In this document: piece by piece, positions 23,390 to 34,558 of the stretch
Position numbering within the stretch: position 1 is the first letter of the stretch
How the letters are laid out: every line of letters starts with the position of its first letter
Assembly: GCF_041381155.1 (NCBI RefSeq)
Contig: NC_091144.1
Span: 37,326,071 to 37,390,070, forward strand
Length of the DNA stretch: 64,000 nt
Reading direction: 5' to 3'
Source: Argopecten irradians
Taxonomy: Eukaryota; Mollusca; Bivalvia; Pectinida; Pectinidae
Made by a program: the position numbers and the translations under genes
The notes under the pieces: model-generated
What the model was told of the DNA's origin: nothing
The model's input: the letters and a program-made list of their open reading frames with translations, nothing else
The model's database searches: none

Positions 23390-23815
23390 CCATTATATTA
23401 AATAATGGACACCTAGGAATCCATTATGTAACTCGCTGTCCATTATTATAGGACCACTGTCCATTATTTTCCAAAATTATGGACAGCCGGAGGAATAATG
23501 AACAGTCTATTTTGAACAAATTGTCAATGGAAAAAAAAACGCTGCTGTAAGGAAAACCAAACAAGTTTATTGTTTATTGGACCAACCAACTTTTTACATT
23601 TATGTTCACTGCTCCATCGAAATTATTACTTCTCTTCCTATCTGTTACTGTTCTGAAAATTAAGAAAAAAAAATAATTAGAGTCTTGCATTATTATTGTT
23701 ACATTGTTTAATAGTGACCTGATACGGAAACATATCGAGTCTAAAAAAAACTTGTAATTGACGAGGAATAGATATTCTAGATTCTTGACTGAGGTGGGAT
23801 AATATGCAGTCTTTT
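23390..23815. other. GTCCATTATT-rich segment
   Basis: TAATGGACACCTAGG, GTCCATTATTATAGGAC and GTCCATTATTTTCC recur within 120 bp. The motif returns at 24540-24615 (CTGTCCATTATTATAG, CTAATAATGGACAGG) in mixed orientation. The two clusters could be the ends of one ~1.2-kb element, but no clean terminus is seen. Confidence 0.35.
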
Positions 23816-23895
23816 AACAGAAGAAAAATACTAAATCGTCTGCTCCTGTTTTTTATAGTGAAAAAAATACCATTTGTCAGCTGGAGCATCTTTAA
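23816..23895. repeat. Fragment of the GGAGCATCTTTAA MITE
   Basis: AGAAAAATACTAAATCGTCT, then CATTTGTCAGCTGGAGCATC and TTTAA, match the right end of the 18439-18808 element. Confidence 0.6.
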
Positions 23896-23918
23896 ACATA
23901 ATATACTAATCATAATAG

Positions 23919-24092
23919 AGCGAAACCTGTCTAATCTGGCACCTGGTTTACCTACATCCTATCTGTAACTGTTCCGTATTCCCATGAGCAACAATAGTAT
24001 ACAACAATATCTGACTTTCCTACACCCTGAATAATCTGACCAAACAAGTTGCTCCCACGTAGTGTCGGATTAGACAAGTTTCACAGTATACC
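23919..24092. mobile_element. Pogo/Tigger-like MITE
   Basis: GCGAAACCTGTCTAATCTGG at the left and GGATTAGACAAGTTTCACAG at the right are inverted ends of the kind seen in pogo/Tigger elements of the Tc1-mariner superfamily. About 174 bp, no ORF. The family call is from resemblance only. Confidence 0.6.
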
Positions 24093-25789
24093 AATGCAAT
24101 GCTACCATATTAATCAGATATTGTTATTTTATCATATATATAACATGCGCATGGTCGATTAAAAAAACGGTAATGTTTAAATTGTAGGGAAAATCACCTT
24201 GTTTGTATGTATTTGATGTAAAGTTACACAATGCAAATAAAAAGGGCACTTCAAACAGGCAATCAATTAACCCAGTTAGAACGTTATATCATCTGAATGA
24301 CAGCTGCGTGCATCCCTAAATGATGACCGGGTAAGGAATATCACTATGCGACATGTTCAAAAACACTGTTGTACTTCCAAAGGTGTAAAACTAAATGATT
24401 ATGCATGCATCCCAAGATTGTTAGTCCATTATTTGTCACAGGTGAGTGAACATTTTAGCGATACCTGAAGTGGGATGTCACATTTCTCAAACATAGTACG
24501 CAAGGTAGTGGGTAGTGGTATGATGGAAATTCCTCAAACTGTCCATTATTATAGAAAATGGATTGTACCTCACCCTGCGGGCTCGATACTATCCATTCTC
24601 TCTAATAATGGACAGGTTTTCGGAAATTATCCATTACTTCCCTCCATCATGAAACATTACAGATGTTAAGGAAAAGTTCCTTGAAGTGCCAAACACTGTA
24701 TAAGTTCAATAAATATCAAGTTTGTTCAGAATTGCACGCTATTGTTTCTTAGACAATTACTATCAAAAAGACCCAAAAATTACAAAATTTTCAATTTGGC
24801 TTAATTTATGCAAATTTCGGATGGTTACATGTACCATGACAAATATGTATTCTGTGAAATTAAAAAAAACTTCGATTGCCGAAACGTATTTAGCATGCTG
24901 ATAAGTCAAATGCCGACTGAGAAATAACATATATAAATGAAAGGCATCGATTGGGACAATCTACGTTAATACTACAGTGGCCTGGAATTTTTATTTTTAC
25001 TATCTGGAACTCATAGTTATAGAGAAGATGAAAATATAAAAAAAGGTTACGAACATTGGCGCGAAATGCCGCACAAAATTCAATTGGGATATACATATGA
25101 AATGAATACACATTAGAGATCCTATCTGTATTTGGTGTATATCAGGGACTTGCATTGTAAATTGACAATTTGTAAAATGAAGAAAGCATTGTTTTTCATA
25201 CAAATAGTTATTTTCATGCCAAATATATGACATGTTTTGTGATAAATCCGTATGATAAAACATTAGTATAATCAAATAGACAACAAGCTGGAATATATAA
25301 ACTCCGCAAAAATTTGATCGCATATCAAGTCGCATCAGCCAATCAGACGCGATGTTACAAAGTCTCGTGATTTACGCATCTAACTTTATATCTACGTGCA
25401 GAGTTACGCCCTTTAGTGAAACACGTAAGTTCGGACGTAAGTCTACGTCTACGGCTACGTTACTGTAGACCTATGACCTTAAGTGAAACTCAGTCCTGGT
25501 GTTCTATACGTAAGGCACGTAGGTCCCTGGTTGCAGCTGTATATTCGGCAATGTTACCAACATGAATCTAAATGATGGATAGAACTGACGTCATGTAATA
25601 CGTTAGAGATGTCATAGTGTTTGAACTGTTAATTAAGAATGATGCTGATCTTTATAACATTATATGATTAATTAATATGATACGTGCTATTTTTGTATCA
25701 GGATAGGGAGAATGCCAGTGGACAGTCGAGGCCTAGACAAGCTGATATCAATTCATCTGTAGCGGGATTGGACTGGGTCGATCATTGGT
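24093..25789. other. Spacer without recognisable genes
   Basis: Holds the second GTCCATTATT cluster (24540-24615) and a tract rich in TACGT words at 25390-25510. No exon recognised. Confidence 0.4.
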
Positions 25790-25862
25790 GACCAGGTGGG
25801 TCAGTCGGTAGACCATTCGGCTAGTGTTCAGAGGTTGCCGGGTTCGAATCCCGGTCTGGCCG
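25790..25862 (+). ncRNA. tRNA-like sequence, probably the head of a SINE
   Basis: The 73 nt fold as a tRNA-like cloverleaf: D stem GGTC/GACC, T arm CCGGG-TTCGAAT-CCCGG, and an acceptor stem with one mismatch and one wobble pair. Internal promoter matches are TGGGTCAGTCGG (A box) and GGTTCGAATCC (B box). The anticodon loop would read AGT, but its stem contains a mismatch. The following CGCTACATTTTCTCCTCTCC tail recurs with a diverged tRNA-like part at 2283-2362, and a further tRNA-like match is near 48650-48715. I therefore infer a tRNA-derived SINE family rather than a working tRNA gene. Confidence 0.55.
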
Positions 25863-26394
25863 CTACATTTTCTCCTCTCCTGTTAAACATCCCTCACACT
25901 GCATTGTATTATAAGTCTCTTTCATATGTGGATAAGAAGGAGAGGGAAAATCTACCCGAGGGTCACAAAATGCTGTAAAATCCGAGGCTTTTGTTACCCC
26001 TAGGATAGAACATCCTTATCCCTCATATTCACATATGAAAGAGTATTTTCTCTCATACCTTGACGTTTTATTACAATTTTACGACTTTGATTTTCTGCCA
26101 TTTTGAAATAAATTCGAAAGTCAATTCTCTATACATGAAAATGGTGTGATATTTATGAACGCAAATCTCGTTTGCCATGGGTATCTTTAAAGTAAATCCA
26201 GTTTAGTTTCTGAAGAAAAAAATGTTAAAATTGTACCATAGCTGTGACGTCACGAGGCTTTATTGCATGGGTAGCCATGCAATACAGCCTCAGGCGACAT
26301 GCGTGTATTGCCCTAGACCAGCCAGTATTACACGTGTAGGTATGAGAGAAAATGTATTATACAACTTCAAATCACAGAAAAATATGTAGTATTT

Positions 26395-26530
26395 GTGTAA
26401 GAGTCGTGAGGAATGGAATCGCGAAAAAAAACCCCACCGACCAGCGGTCAGTACCTGGCAACTGCCCCACATGGGATTCGAACTCGCAACTCAGAGATGG
26501 AGGGCTTGTGGTGATATGACGGGACATATC
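26395..26530. repeat. Composite-repeat fragment with B-box-like end
   Basis: ACCGACCAGCGGTCAGTACC and CCCCACATGGGATTCGAACT match the 3822-3990 fragment closely. Confidence 0.55.
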
Positions 26531-26654
26531 TTTTAAGGTCAGGGAATTGGCTATTTCTGGGAATACACAAAAACAAACAGAATAGATACGCTTGATTGGG
26601 ACTCCTGAGGGCGGATTACTGCGCATATTTCTACCGATGCAGTAGTACAATAAA

Positions 26655-26870
26655 TTTGTTTGTTTTATCAATTAACGTCCCATTAACAGCTATGGTCATG
26701 TAAGGACGGCCTCCCATGTATGCGGTGTATGTTCTTGTATAGTTAAACTGTTGCCCTTTTTATAGTGCTATATCACTAAAGCATGCTGCCAAAGACAACA
26801 AGCAACACGCCCCATCAGGTCACATTATATTGACAAGTACTATACAACACTGTTACTGTTGCAAACCTGG
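26655..26870 (-). repeat. Composite repeat, second fragment
   Basis: Reverse complement of the 3' part of the 56275-56805 repeat: TTTGTTTTATCAATTAACGT tail, CAGCTATGGTCATGTAAGGA, and TTTTTATAGTGCTATATCAC. Confidence 0.6.
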
Positions 26871-27955
26871 TAATAAGTCAATGATTATAATATTTCACAT
26901 GTGCTTTTTATAAACAAAAAACATAAACAAAAACAGTCGAGCATGTTTTTTATACTTAATCAGAGAATAGTGTGATAATGATATCTATCACATATAACTT
27001 AATGCTTTTGCACCTAGTTTTGCTTGGTCTCTTCATCAGAATGTAAGCTTTCATCGACCTATGCTGTTCATAGCCAATTATTGATATGTGCGTGGGAGTT
27101 TATTGCCCGTACAGATTTGCTATATATAGCAACATCAGCTGCTAATTTACGCGACAAATTACTGAGATATCCGACCTATGATAGCGTACTGACGAAAAGA
27201 TATTTTTATCCCCTTAATCAATACTGATATGATTTTTTCATGTAAGGTTCTGCTATATTGAATCCAAATTTGTCTGCCGAAATATTAAAGAGAGATTACT
27301 TTTGTTCTATAACGGGACAAACTTAATCAGCGATATTTTTTTTTCAAAGTGAAACAAAGAAGAGCATTAACGAAAAAATCTTTTAAAAAAATCAATAATC
27401 TATATTATGCCGTAATTCGCTATGTATGCATCTTTCCCATAATAACCCGCAAGTAATTAAGTCTTAAATATAAAAAAGCGTGGCTGTTGATTCAATCATT
27501 ATTTTACCCAATAATGACCAACAAGTACAACAAAACACCATTCTTATGCCATCCGACGGATATACACTTTTATGTACCGCTTCAAGAAATTCTAAGCTTA
27601 TCTACAAGGCCGGTTTATTTTCAATTTAGGCTTTGGTTCTGTCGAGATTTTTGTGAGACGCAGACTACGTCCCCTCGTTATTTTCTGTATACAGACAATT
27701 ATGTCTGCTGAAGTCATAATTTCAAGACAACATCTAAGTTGCATTTGTATGTTTATAGATAAAAATTGAAGACCACATACTATATAACTGACTGCATTTA
27801 CAGGGAATGTCGAACTGATGATAGCCTGCGTTTTATTGTTTGTCACGTTATCGCTGCAATATCAATCAAAGCTGAACTAAAGGTCAAGACTGGAATTTAA
27901 CATCCCCATTCACCAGTCTCCCAATAACTCACGCCGATACCTTGCCCTGCCCACC
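26871..27955. other. Spacer without recognisable genes
   Basis: AT-rich, several short ORFs without family features, no repeat structure detected. Confidence 0.4.
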
Positions 27956-28430
27956 GTAAATGGTCATGTACACTTTGTCAATTTATAAATGTACAACTAC
28001 TTAAGAGTAAATGGTCATGTACACTTTGTCAATTTATAAATGTACAACTACTTAAGAGTAAATGGTCATGTACACTTTGTCAATTTATAAATGTACAACT
28101 ACTTAAGAGTAAATGGTCATGTACACTTTGTCAATCTATAAATGTACAACCACTTAAGAGTAAATGGTCATGTACACTTTGTCAATCTATAAATGTACAA
28201 CCACTTAAGAGTAAATGGTCATGTACACTTTGTCAATCTATAAATGTACAACCACTTAAGAGTAAATGGTCATGTACACTTTGTCAATCTATAAATGTAC
28301 AACCACTTAAGAGTAAATGGTGTACAACCACTTAAGAGTAAATGGTCATGTACACTTTGTCAATCTATAAATGTACAACCACTTAAGAGTAAATGGTCAT
28401 GTACACTTTGTCAATCTATAAATGTACAAT
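27956..28430. repeat. 51-bp tandem satellite
   Basis: The unit GTAAATGGTCATGTACACTT... ends with ACTTAAGA and repeats every 51 bp (starts 27956, 28007, 28058, 28109, 28160, 28211, 28262). One copy, 28313-28337, is cut to 25 bp by a deletion between TGG and TGTACAACC. Two full-size copies follow, the last losing similarity at its end. The first three units carry CAATTTATA/AACTACTT and the later ones CAATCTATA/AACCACTT, so two variants expanded in blocks. Confidence 0.95.
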
Positions 28431-28483
28431 TTATTTAATAACGTAGTTGTAATTTTACAGGCTCAAACGGGCAATCGTTCATT

Positions 28484-28590
28484 TGTCTATATAAAGGACA
28501 TCTGTCTATATAAAGGACATTTGTCTATATAAAGGACATTTGTCATTTGGTGCAATATTAACCTCTGTATAAAAGACATCTGTCTATAAA
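28484..28590. repeat. 20-bp tandem repeat
   Basis: TGTCTATATAAAGGACATYT occurs three times in a row, with decayed copies after it. Confidence 0.75.
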
Positions 28591-30105
28591 GAACAATTTT
28601 CTATATCCTTATGACTGTCTATAAGTGTATGGAAAACAAAGTCCAAGTATTTTGAAGTTAAGTAGAAGACAGATTTAAAATTATTTGCTATATATCCCAT
28701 AATTTGTCCCCTATCAGGTCCTACTGAGCGTAGAACCGCAGCTGAGTTTATACAAAATTTATTTCCCTTTGGATAGATAAAGCAAACAAAATATCAACCA
28801 AACATGTCATTACTAACAGAGAAGAAGCATTTCGAAGAATTAGTAAAATGCTTCCTATTTGGCCTTGCCTCCGTATACTGCCAGTATGTCTTATAATTCT
28901 TCTATCTGTTATGGCTGTCATTCCTGTGCATATGACTAGAAAAAGAACGCATTTAAACGATTAAACAATGCAGAGAATTAAGTGCTTTAGCATTATGTGA
29001 ACAAGATAAGAATAGAGGTTAATGCGTTCGAGATCGGAACGGAAAATACTGATATTCTGATTAGTAAAGTCATTAAGATTGATTGATTGATTTCCCAGAG
29101 CCGCCGCTGTATAATAGAAATAGCTAAAACAGAATGTTTGATAAGCATCTAACTGTAATGTGCTACCGATTAGAAACGCATCCCCAATGACACATTAAAG
29201 CACAAACAAACATATTTTTAAATTGTCCCTTTAATTTCATTATTCTGTTTGGATTTCGAGATTTATTTCCCACTTCAATAGCATCTTCTATATCCAAAGT
29301 GAATTTAATTTCAGTATTCTGTTTGGATTTCGATATTGCCCACTTCGAAAGCCTCATATACTGGTCGGTGGTTTTTCTCCAGATAATCCGGCTTTCCTCC
29401 GCCATCAAACCTGGCACATCCTTACATGACCATGGCTATAAATAGCACGTTAAACTATTAAAACTGAAGTTATAGTGACTTACGAAAACTGAAATTTACA
29501 TTTAACATGCATGTGTTGATTCATTTATCATATTTTGATTTTTTTCTACAAATCTAGAAATTTGGTCGCAGATTATGAAATTATTCGATGATATCACGCG
29601 ATTAAAGACTTTTTGTGTGTGAATATTGCTTCCATCTTTCCAGTGACTAATGAAAAACTGGAGTAAAATTAACATATAGGTTTTTTTTACAATATTCTGA
29701 TTTTTTTGTTTTGTACAAATCTAGAAATTTGATCTCGGATTATGAAATCAATCGATGATATGAAGCGATAAGAGCCTTTTTTGTGTGTAAATATAGCTTT
29801 CAGCTTCCCCAGCTGCGGTTTCCCCATTCTGCCCACGCAATTGTTTCGTGTATAGGAACTTTAGTATCGTGACGTACAACGCAAAGAGCAACAAATTGGA
29901 TATTTGGTATCTTGTCTGTATTATCATTGGGTAATGTTCCTCCCCCACCATCTTCTAAAAATAGACTGTCTGACTTCGACTCATAGGATCATGATATTAA
30001 ACTCGTAAAAGAAGTCCGTATTTGGTGCGGACTATTTCCGATCTGATCCGAGGTGTAATGAGAAGGTGAACTTTGGTAATAGGAATTGCCTTTGTGATTA
30101 ATTAG
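28591..30105. other. Spacer with one composite-repeat fragment
   Basis: At 29340-29460 the complement of the 3822-type repeat is seen (CCTGGCACATCCTTACATGA). Around 29525 and 29700 the motif TACAAATCTAGAAATTTG is duplicated about 180 bp apart, with similar flanks (GATTATGAAAT). No gene. Confidence 0.45.
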
Positions 30106-31800
30106 TTTACAGGAAGGCAAGTCATTTAAAGCCTCGTTCGAGAAATACGCAATGACATCAACAGTATCTTTGGTATCTAGATCTAAAAGTGTAAAGTCTC
30201 CGGTACTCAATGAAAAACGTCATGATACATCAGTTTGAACACCTTTCGTATATTCTTTAAAAGCCTTGTTTGCTGTCTCACCAGTGAAATACGCAGTGAC
30301 ATCAACAGTATCTTTGGTATCTAGATCTAAAAGTGTAAAGTCTCAGGTACTAAAAAAAATCACGAAACATCAGTTTTAACACATTTTGTATATTCATTGA
30401 AAGCCTCGTTAGCTGTCTTGCGTATGAAACAAATACGCAATGACATCAACGGTATATTTGGTTCTAGATCTAAAAGTTAAGTCTCAGGTACTCAATGAAA
30501 AACGTCATGATAGTTTGAACACCTTATGTATATTCATTAAAAGCCGCGTTCGCTGTCTCGCCTGTGAAGCAATACGCCTTGACATCAACAGTATCTTTAA
30601 TTTGGTATCTAGATCTAACAGTGTAAAATCTCATATACTCAATGAAAAACGTCATGATACATCAGTCTTAACACATTATGTATAATTTTTCACTATCAAA
30701 AACAGGAGTAGACGATTTAGTATTTTTCTTCAGTTACCAAAGTCACTTACCACCATCACCACCATTGAAAAGTTTGAGCTTCTAATTTTACTTCAAGTTA
30801 AAAATATGAAAAAGAATTAATTGCATCCCGAAAAAATCCGTGGCACTATATTCTATATGGAATGAAGTACTGATTGCGCATGCACCAAAGGCAAAATAAA
30901 TTATTTTATATTATTTTTTATGTTAATAAGACATATATATACACGATTAAACACCAATCATTGTTCAAGTGATGAATATCATTTATGATCTGTCGGCGGT
31001 GGAGCATCTTTACATGCCTCGTTTGCTGTCTTACGTATTACGCAAATAAGCAATGACGTCAAAAGTATCTTTGGTATCTAGATCTAAAAGTGTAAAGTCT
31101 CAGGTACTCAATGAAAAACGTCATGATAGTTTGAACACCTTTTGTATATTCATTAAAAGCCTCGTTCGCTGTCTCGCCTGTGAAGCAATACGCAATGACA
31201 TCGACAGTACCTTTGGTATCTAGATCTAACAGTGTAAAATCTCAGATACTCAACAACAAAAAACATCACGAAACATCAGTGTTTCAGCGTATGAAACAAA
31301 TACGCAATGACATCAACAGCATCTTTGGTATCTAAATATAAAAGTTAAGTCTCAGGTACTCAATGAAAAACGTCATGATAGTTTAAACACCTTTTGTATA
31401 TTCATTAAAAGCCTCGTTCGCTGTCTCGCCTGTGTGCAATACTCAATGACGTCAAGAGTATCTTTGGTATCTACATCTAAAAGTGTAAATCTCAGGTACT
31501 CAAAGAAAAACGTCCTGATAAATCAGTTTGAACACATTTTTAATATTCAATAAAAGCCTCATTAGCTGTCTTACTTAAGAAACAAATACGCAATGACATC
31601 AACAGTATCTTTGGTATCTAGATCTAAAAAACGTCGTGATAGTTTGAACACATTTTGTATATTCATTAAAATCTTCGTTTTCCTGTGTTGCGTATGAAAC
31701 AAATACACTATGTCATCAAGAGTATCTTTAGTGTCTACATCTAAAAATGTAAAATCTTAGGTACTCAATGAAAAACGTCCTGATACGTCAGTTTGAACAC
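30106..31800 (-). repeat. ~144-bp tandem array with a coding-like frame, split by a MITE
   Basis: About ten units; the mark GCAATGACATCAACAGTATC or a variant is at 30149, 30293, 30437, 30576, 31051, 31192, 31303, 31443, 31590 and 31709. The first three are spaced exactly 144 bp, or 48 codons. On the minus strand a unit reads FTLLDLDTKDTVDV, then roughly AYFTGETANKAFKEYTKGVQ. The best copies keep this frame, while others carry small indels that break it. A GGAGCATCTTTAA MITE interrupts the array at 30684-31012. It could be a decayed multi-exon repeat protein gene or a satellite with chance ORF character. No splice structure could be confirmed. Confidence 0.8.
30684..31012. mobile_element. GGAGCATCTTTAA MITE inserted in the 144-bp array
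   Basis: Begins TTTTTCACTATCAAAAACAG, lacking the first ~30 bp of its end, and finishes CTGTCGGCGGTGGAGCATCT. It lies between repeat units of the array, so it is younger than the array. Confidence 0.75.
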
Positions 31801-31977
31801 ATTTTCTATATTCAAAAAAGTAAACCTAAATTTATATTTGCTCTGTCGTATTGGTGTGTTTGCATGAACAGCTTATATGAAGGAATGAATGAATGAAAAA
31901 AGAATGAATGTTGTCATTAATGTGATAAATATTTATAGTTTTAGGTGAATGAGATGAGCCTTGTCTTGTGTAAGGCT

Positions 31978-32681
31978 TTAAGACCCTTTCACACATTCGA
32001 AGATTAGGCGCCGGATCACCACGGATGGGAAATTTTGTTCATCCGGGAACATCCGGCGTCCCAGGGCTCTATTACGTCATAATGTCGGTATTAACCCGGT
32101 CGTGATACGATGCCGACACGAACAACAACGTTCTTTCTACGCTTAATCACGGTAGCTATCCGGTTGTCTCCCGACAACCCACCGGAATGTACCGGATGAT
32201 TCACAGACAATCCGGAGCACTACGGTTTGTGCCGGTCATTACACAATTATTTCGTGGAGGAACCTGGTGTTGATACAGATATTCACGGAATATCAAGACA
32301 CTCAAACGTGTGAAGTCCGTGAAGCTTCCGGGAATACTCCGTGTGCAATTCGTAGAAAGATCTACCAATGCTCTTCCGGAGACAAAATTTGTACACGGGT
32401 GGCCCCGGACTAATCAAGGATACTTCTGAAACAAAAAGGATACTTCGGTACCTACACGGAGATCTCGGATGTAACACGGGAGGGGGGATACACGGATCGT
32501 ACACGATTCAGTACGGACAATTTCTATCCGTGTAGGTCCGGCGAAAAATTTAAACATGTTTAATTGTTCTTCCGGACCAGCGTTACCATGTCGGACGGCC
32601 CCGGATATCGCCGGATACATACACGGCCCTAACACGGTGATAGCGGATTGTCAAGGATTAAATGTGTGAAAGGGGCTTTAA
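31978..32681. mobile_element. TTAA-flanked (piggyBac-like) MITE, CCGGA-rich
   Basis: Bounded by TTAA at 31978-31981 and 32678-32681. Ends are GACCCTTTCACACATT and AATGTGTGAAAGGGGC in inverted orientation. TTAA plus CCCTTTCACAC-type ends suggests piggyBac mobilisation. The interior is unusually rich in CCGGA/TCCGG and ACACGG words for this AT-rich region and has no transposase. Confidence 0.7.
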
Positions 32682-32945
32682 GTGGTATGGTGAGTGAAAC
32701 ACGGACATATTGTTTTATTCGATTGTAACACATATAGTGTACCGATGCAATAAGGCATGCAATACACAAGCTCTGGTGTTAACGCACGCGTAATCAATTA
32801 CACAGATAGTCAAGAAGTGGTACAAGGTCACATTTATTGTGCGCTTCTTAATAAAATAGCGTACAGTTTCAATTAATATTTTAAATGTTGTAGGATTAAA
32901 TTTAATCGAGTTTTTGTATTAAAGATCTATACAACACCAATCAGA
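32665..32945. repeat. Duplicated segment, copy 1
   Basis: From GTGTGAAAGGGGCTTTAAGT through GGATTAAATTTAATCGAG this matches 44930-45205 with small indels. The match includes the last ~20 bp of the TTAA MITE, so the MITE end and its flank were copied together. Confidence 0.75.
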
Positions 32946-33964
32946 CTAGATTTGATCGCGATCGAAACACGGGATTTCCACCCAGTTAATGTTAACCCAG
33001 ATAGCATCGCAATGTTGGCCCAATATTGGCCTAATGCTGGCAGTTACATCGGGCCAGTATTGGCAGTTGACATTGGCCCGCTGTTGATTTGCAAATTGGT
33101 CCATTGTCAGCCCAGTGTGTCGGTTCTATGTCGGCCCAATGTTGGCATGTCGGCTTTTGAATGTCAGGCCAACATTGGGCCGATGTAGAAATTAGCATTT
33201 ATATTGGCCCAGCATTGGCCCAATTCCGGCTATCTGTTGGCCCAATGTTGGTCTGATGTTGATTTGTCTGATCCATTGGGTCGATGCTAAATATAAGCAT
33301 TAATTAATTTTAAGCTTGGTAAATACCTCTCTCATTAATACCATAAAATCGCATGGTTCCTAATTAAACACCAATCCATTCCACATGAGCTGAACAGGGT
33401 TATTTCAACATTTGATAATACATTGCTTTTATTGATCAAAATAGACTTTAAAAACTCATATTCTTCCATATATATATATATATTTCCTAAAAGACATTAA
33501 AAATATAGATTCCAAAACTTAACCCATATTAATTAAATGATGAAATAACCTGTTATGATATATTTCTAAAATTATCAAAATGTCAGCAAAGAAAAATGCA
33601 ACTATTAGATACGGAATAACATTGTAGTGTATTTTTCTTACTTCAAAAACAATAAAAGAATTTTTTTTAAATCAGAAAGATTAAAGAGCATGCCAATTGT
33701 TTTTAATGGATCAAACCTTTTGTGGTATTTCCCAAATCTATGGTCATTGTTTGTGTATTCATAACAGTTTACTATAATTCCTCTGGACATAAAAAGAAAT
33801 AACCCCAAATAAGCTTGTATAACTTGTGCTCACTGGTATGTTTTTTTTAAATGTCAGTTATGGAAAATGTCAATCTCTCCAAAGGAATTTCAGCCAATGG
33901 CACAAAGAGAATTATTTTACACGTTTAATCTAATCTGGATCTCCACTTTCTTGGACAGTCTCTA

Positions 33965-34115
33965 CTATTGTATATAGTGGCCAGCTTCTTGTTTTTGTCT
34001 TTCTTTGCTTCCTCCCTCTCTGTCTCCAAAAGTGCAAAGCCAGGCTTTTATGATGTTGTGAATTTCAGCATCTATTGCATTAGATGCCATTCTGTTTTTT
34101 CTTACAGCCTCTATA
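33965..34115 (-). pseudogene. Coding-like remnant within the 2.1-kb element
   Basis: One minus-strand frame reads EAVRKNRMASNAIDAEIHNI, then a charged tail ending in a stop at 33965. A TTATTATAG acceptor-like site precedes it. The composition (E/K/R-rich, helical) looks like protein, but its phase does not fit the donor of the exon-like piece at 34449 by my reading. Function unknown; possibly part of a transposon-encoded protein. Confidence 0.35.
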
Positions 34116-34448
34116 ATAAAAAAGTAAATACATCTATTGATATGTACTGTACAGAAATATTGTAGGGGTATACCATTAAACACAGGTCTAAATTTCTACA
34201 TTTTCATGTCTATATCTGAGCTTAATTTTCACTCTCTGCCAACACATTTCTTAGCTTTGCTTCGATAACAAAATGCAGCTAACTTATCGTACAGTTTAAG
34301 TACTAAATTTTTGATATGTAATAATTAATTACTTTACATTATGATTAAGGCATTTTCTACTTATGGCTTCAATATCAATCTTTGACAGAACAAAGTATAA
34401 TATGTCTTCCCTTTATGGACATTATACAATGACTAATTTTATACTTAC

Positions 34449-34558
34449 TTGTGATGACTGCACATAATGAGGCTTGGTGTCCTTTCCTTGCCAATTAAAA
34501 AACTCGTTGTTTGAATCCGGCGAGTGCAGGTAGCGACAATTGTTGGCAGGTTGGTAAT
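34449..34558 (-). pseudogene. Exon-like remnant within the 2.1-kb element
   Basis: A 110-bp open segment lies between a good acceptor (TCTATTGTCACAG) and a consensus donor (GTAAGTAT). It encodes YQPANNCRYLHSPDSNNE followed by FFNWQGKDTKPHYVQSSQ. I do not recognise the family. It may be an exon of a transposon gene or of an unrelated host gene crossing this region. Confidence 0.4.

Noticed and set aside
27956..28430. CRISPR-like regular array
   Set aside because: The repeats are head-to-tail with no unique spacers, in a eukaryotic context.
33965..34558. Joining the two exon-like pieces into one gene
   Set aside because: The donor at 34448 leaves phase 0, whereas the coding-like frame downstream needs one carried base. 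The join would give an immediate stop.
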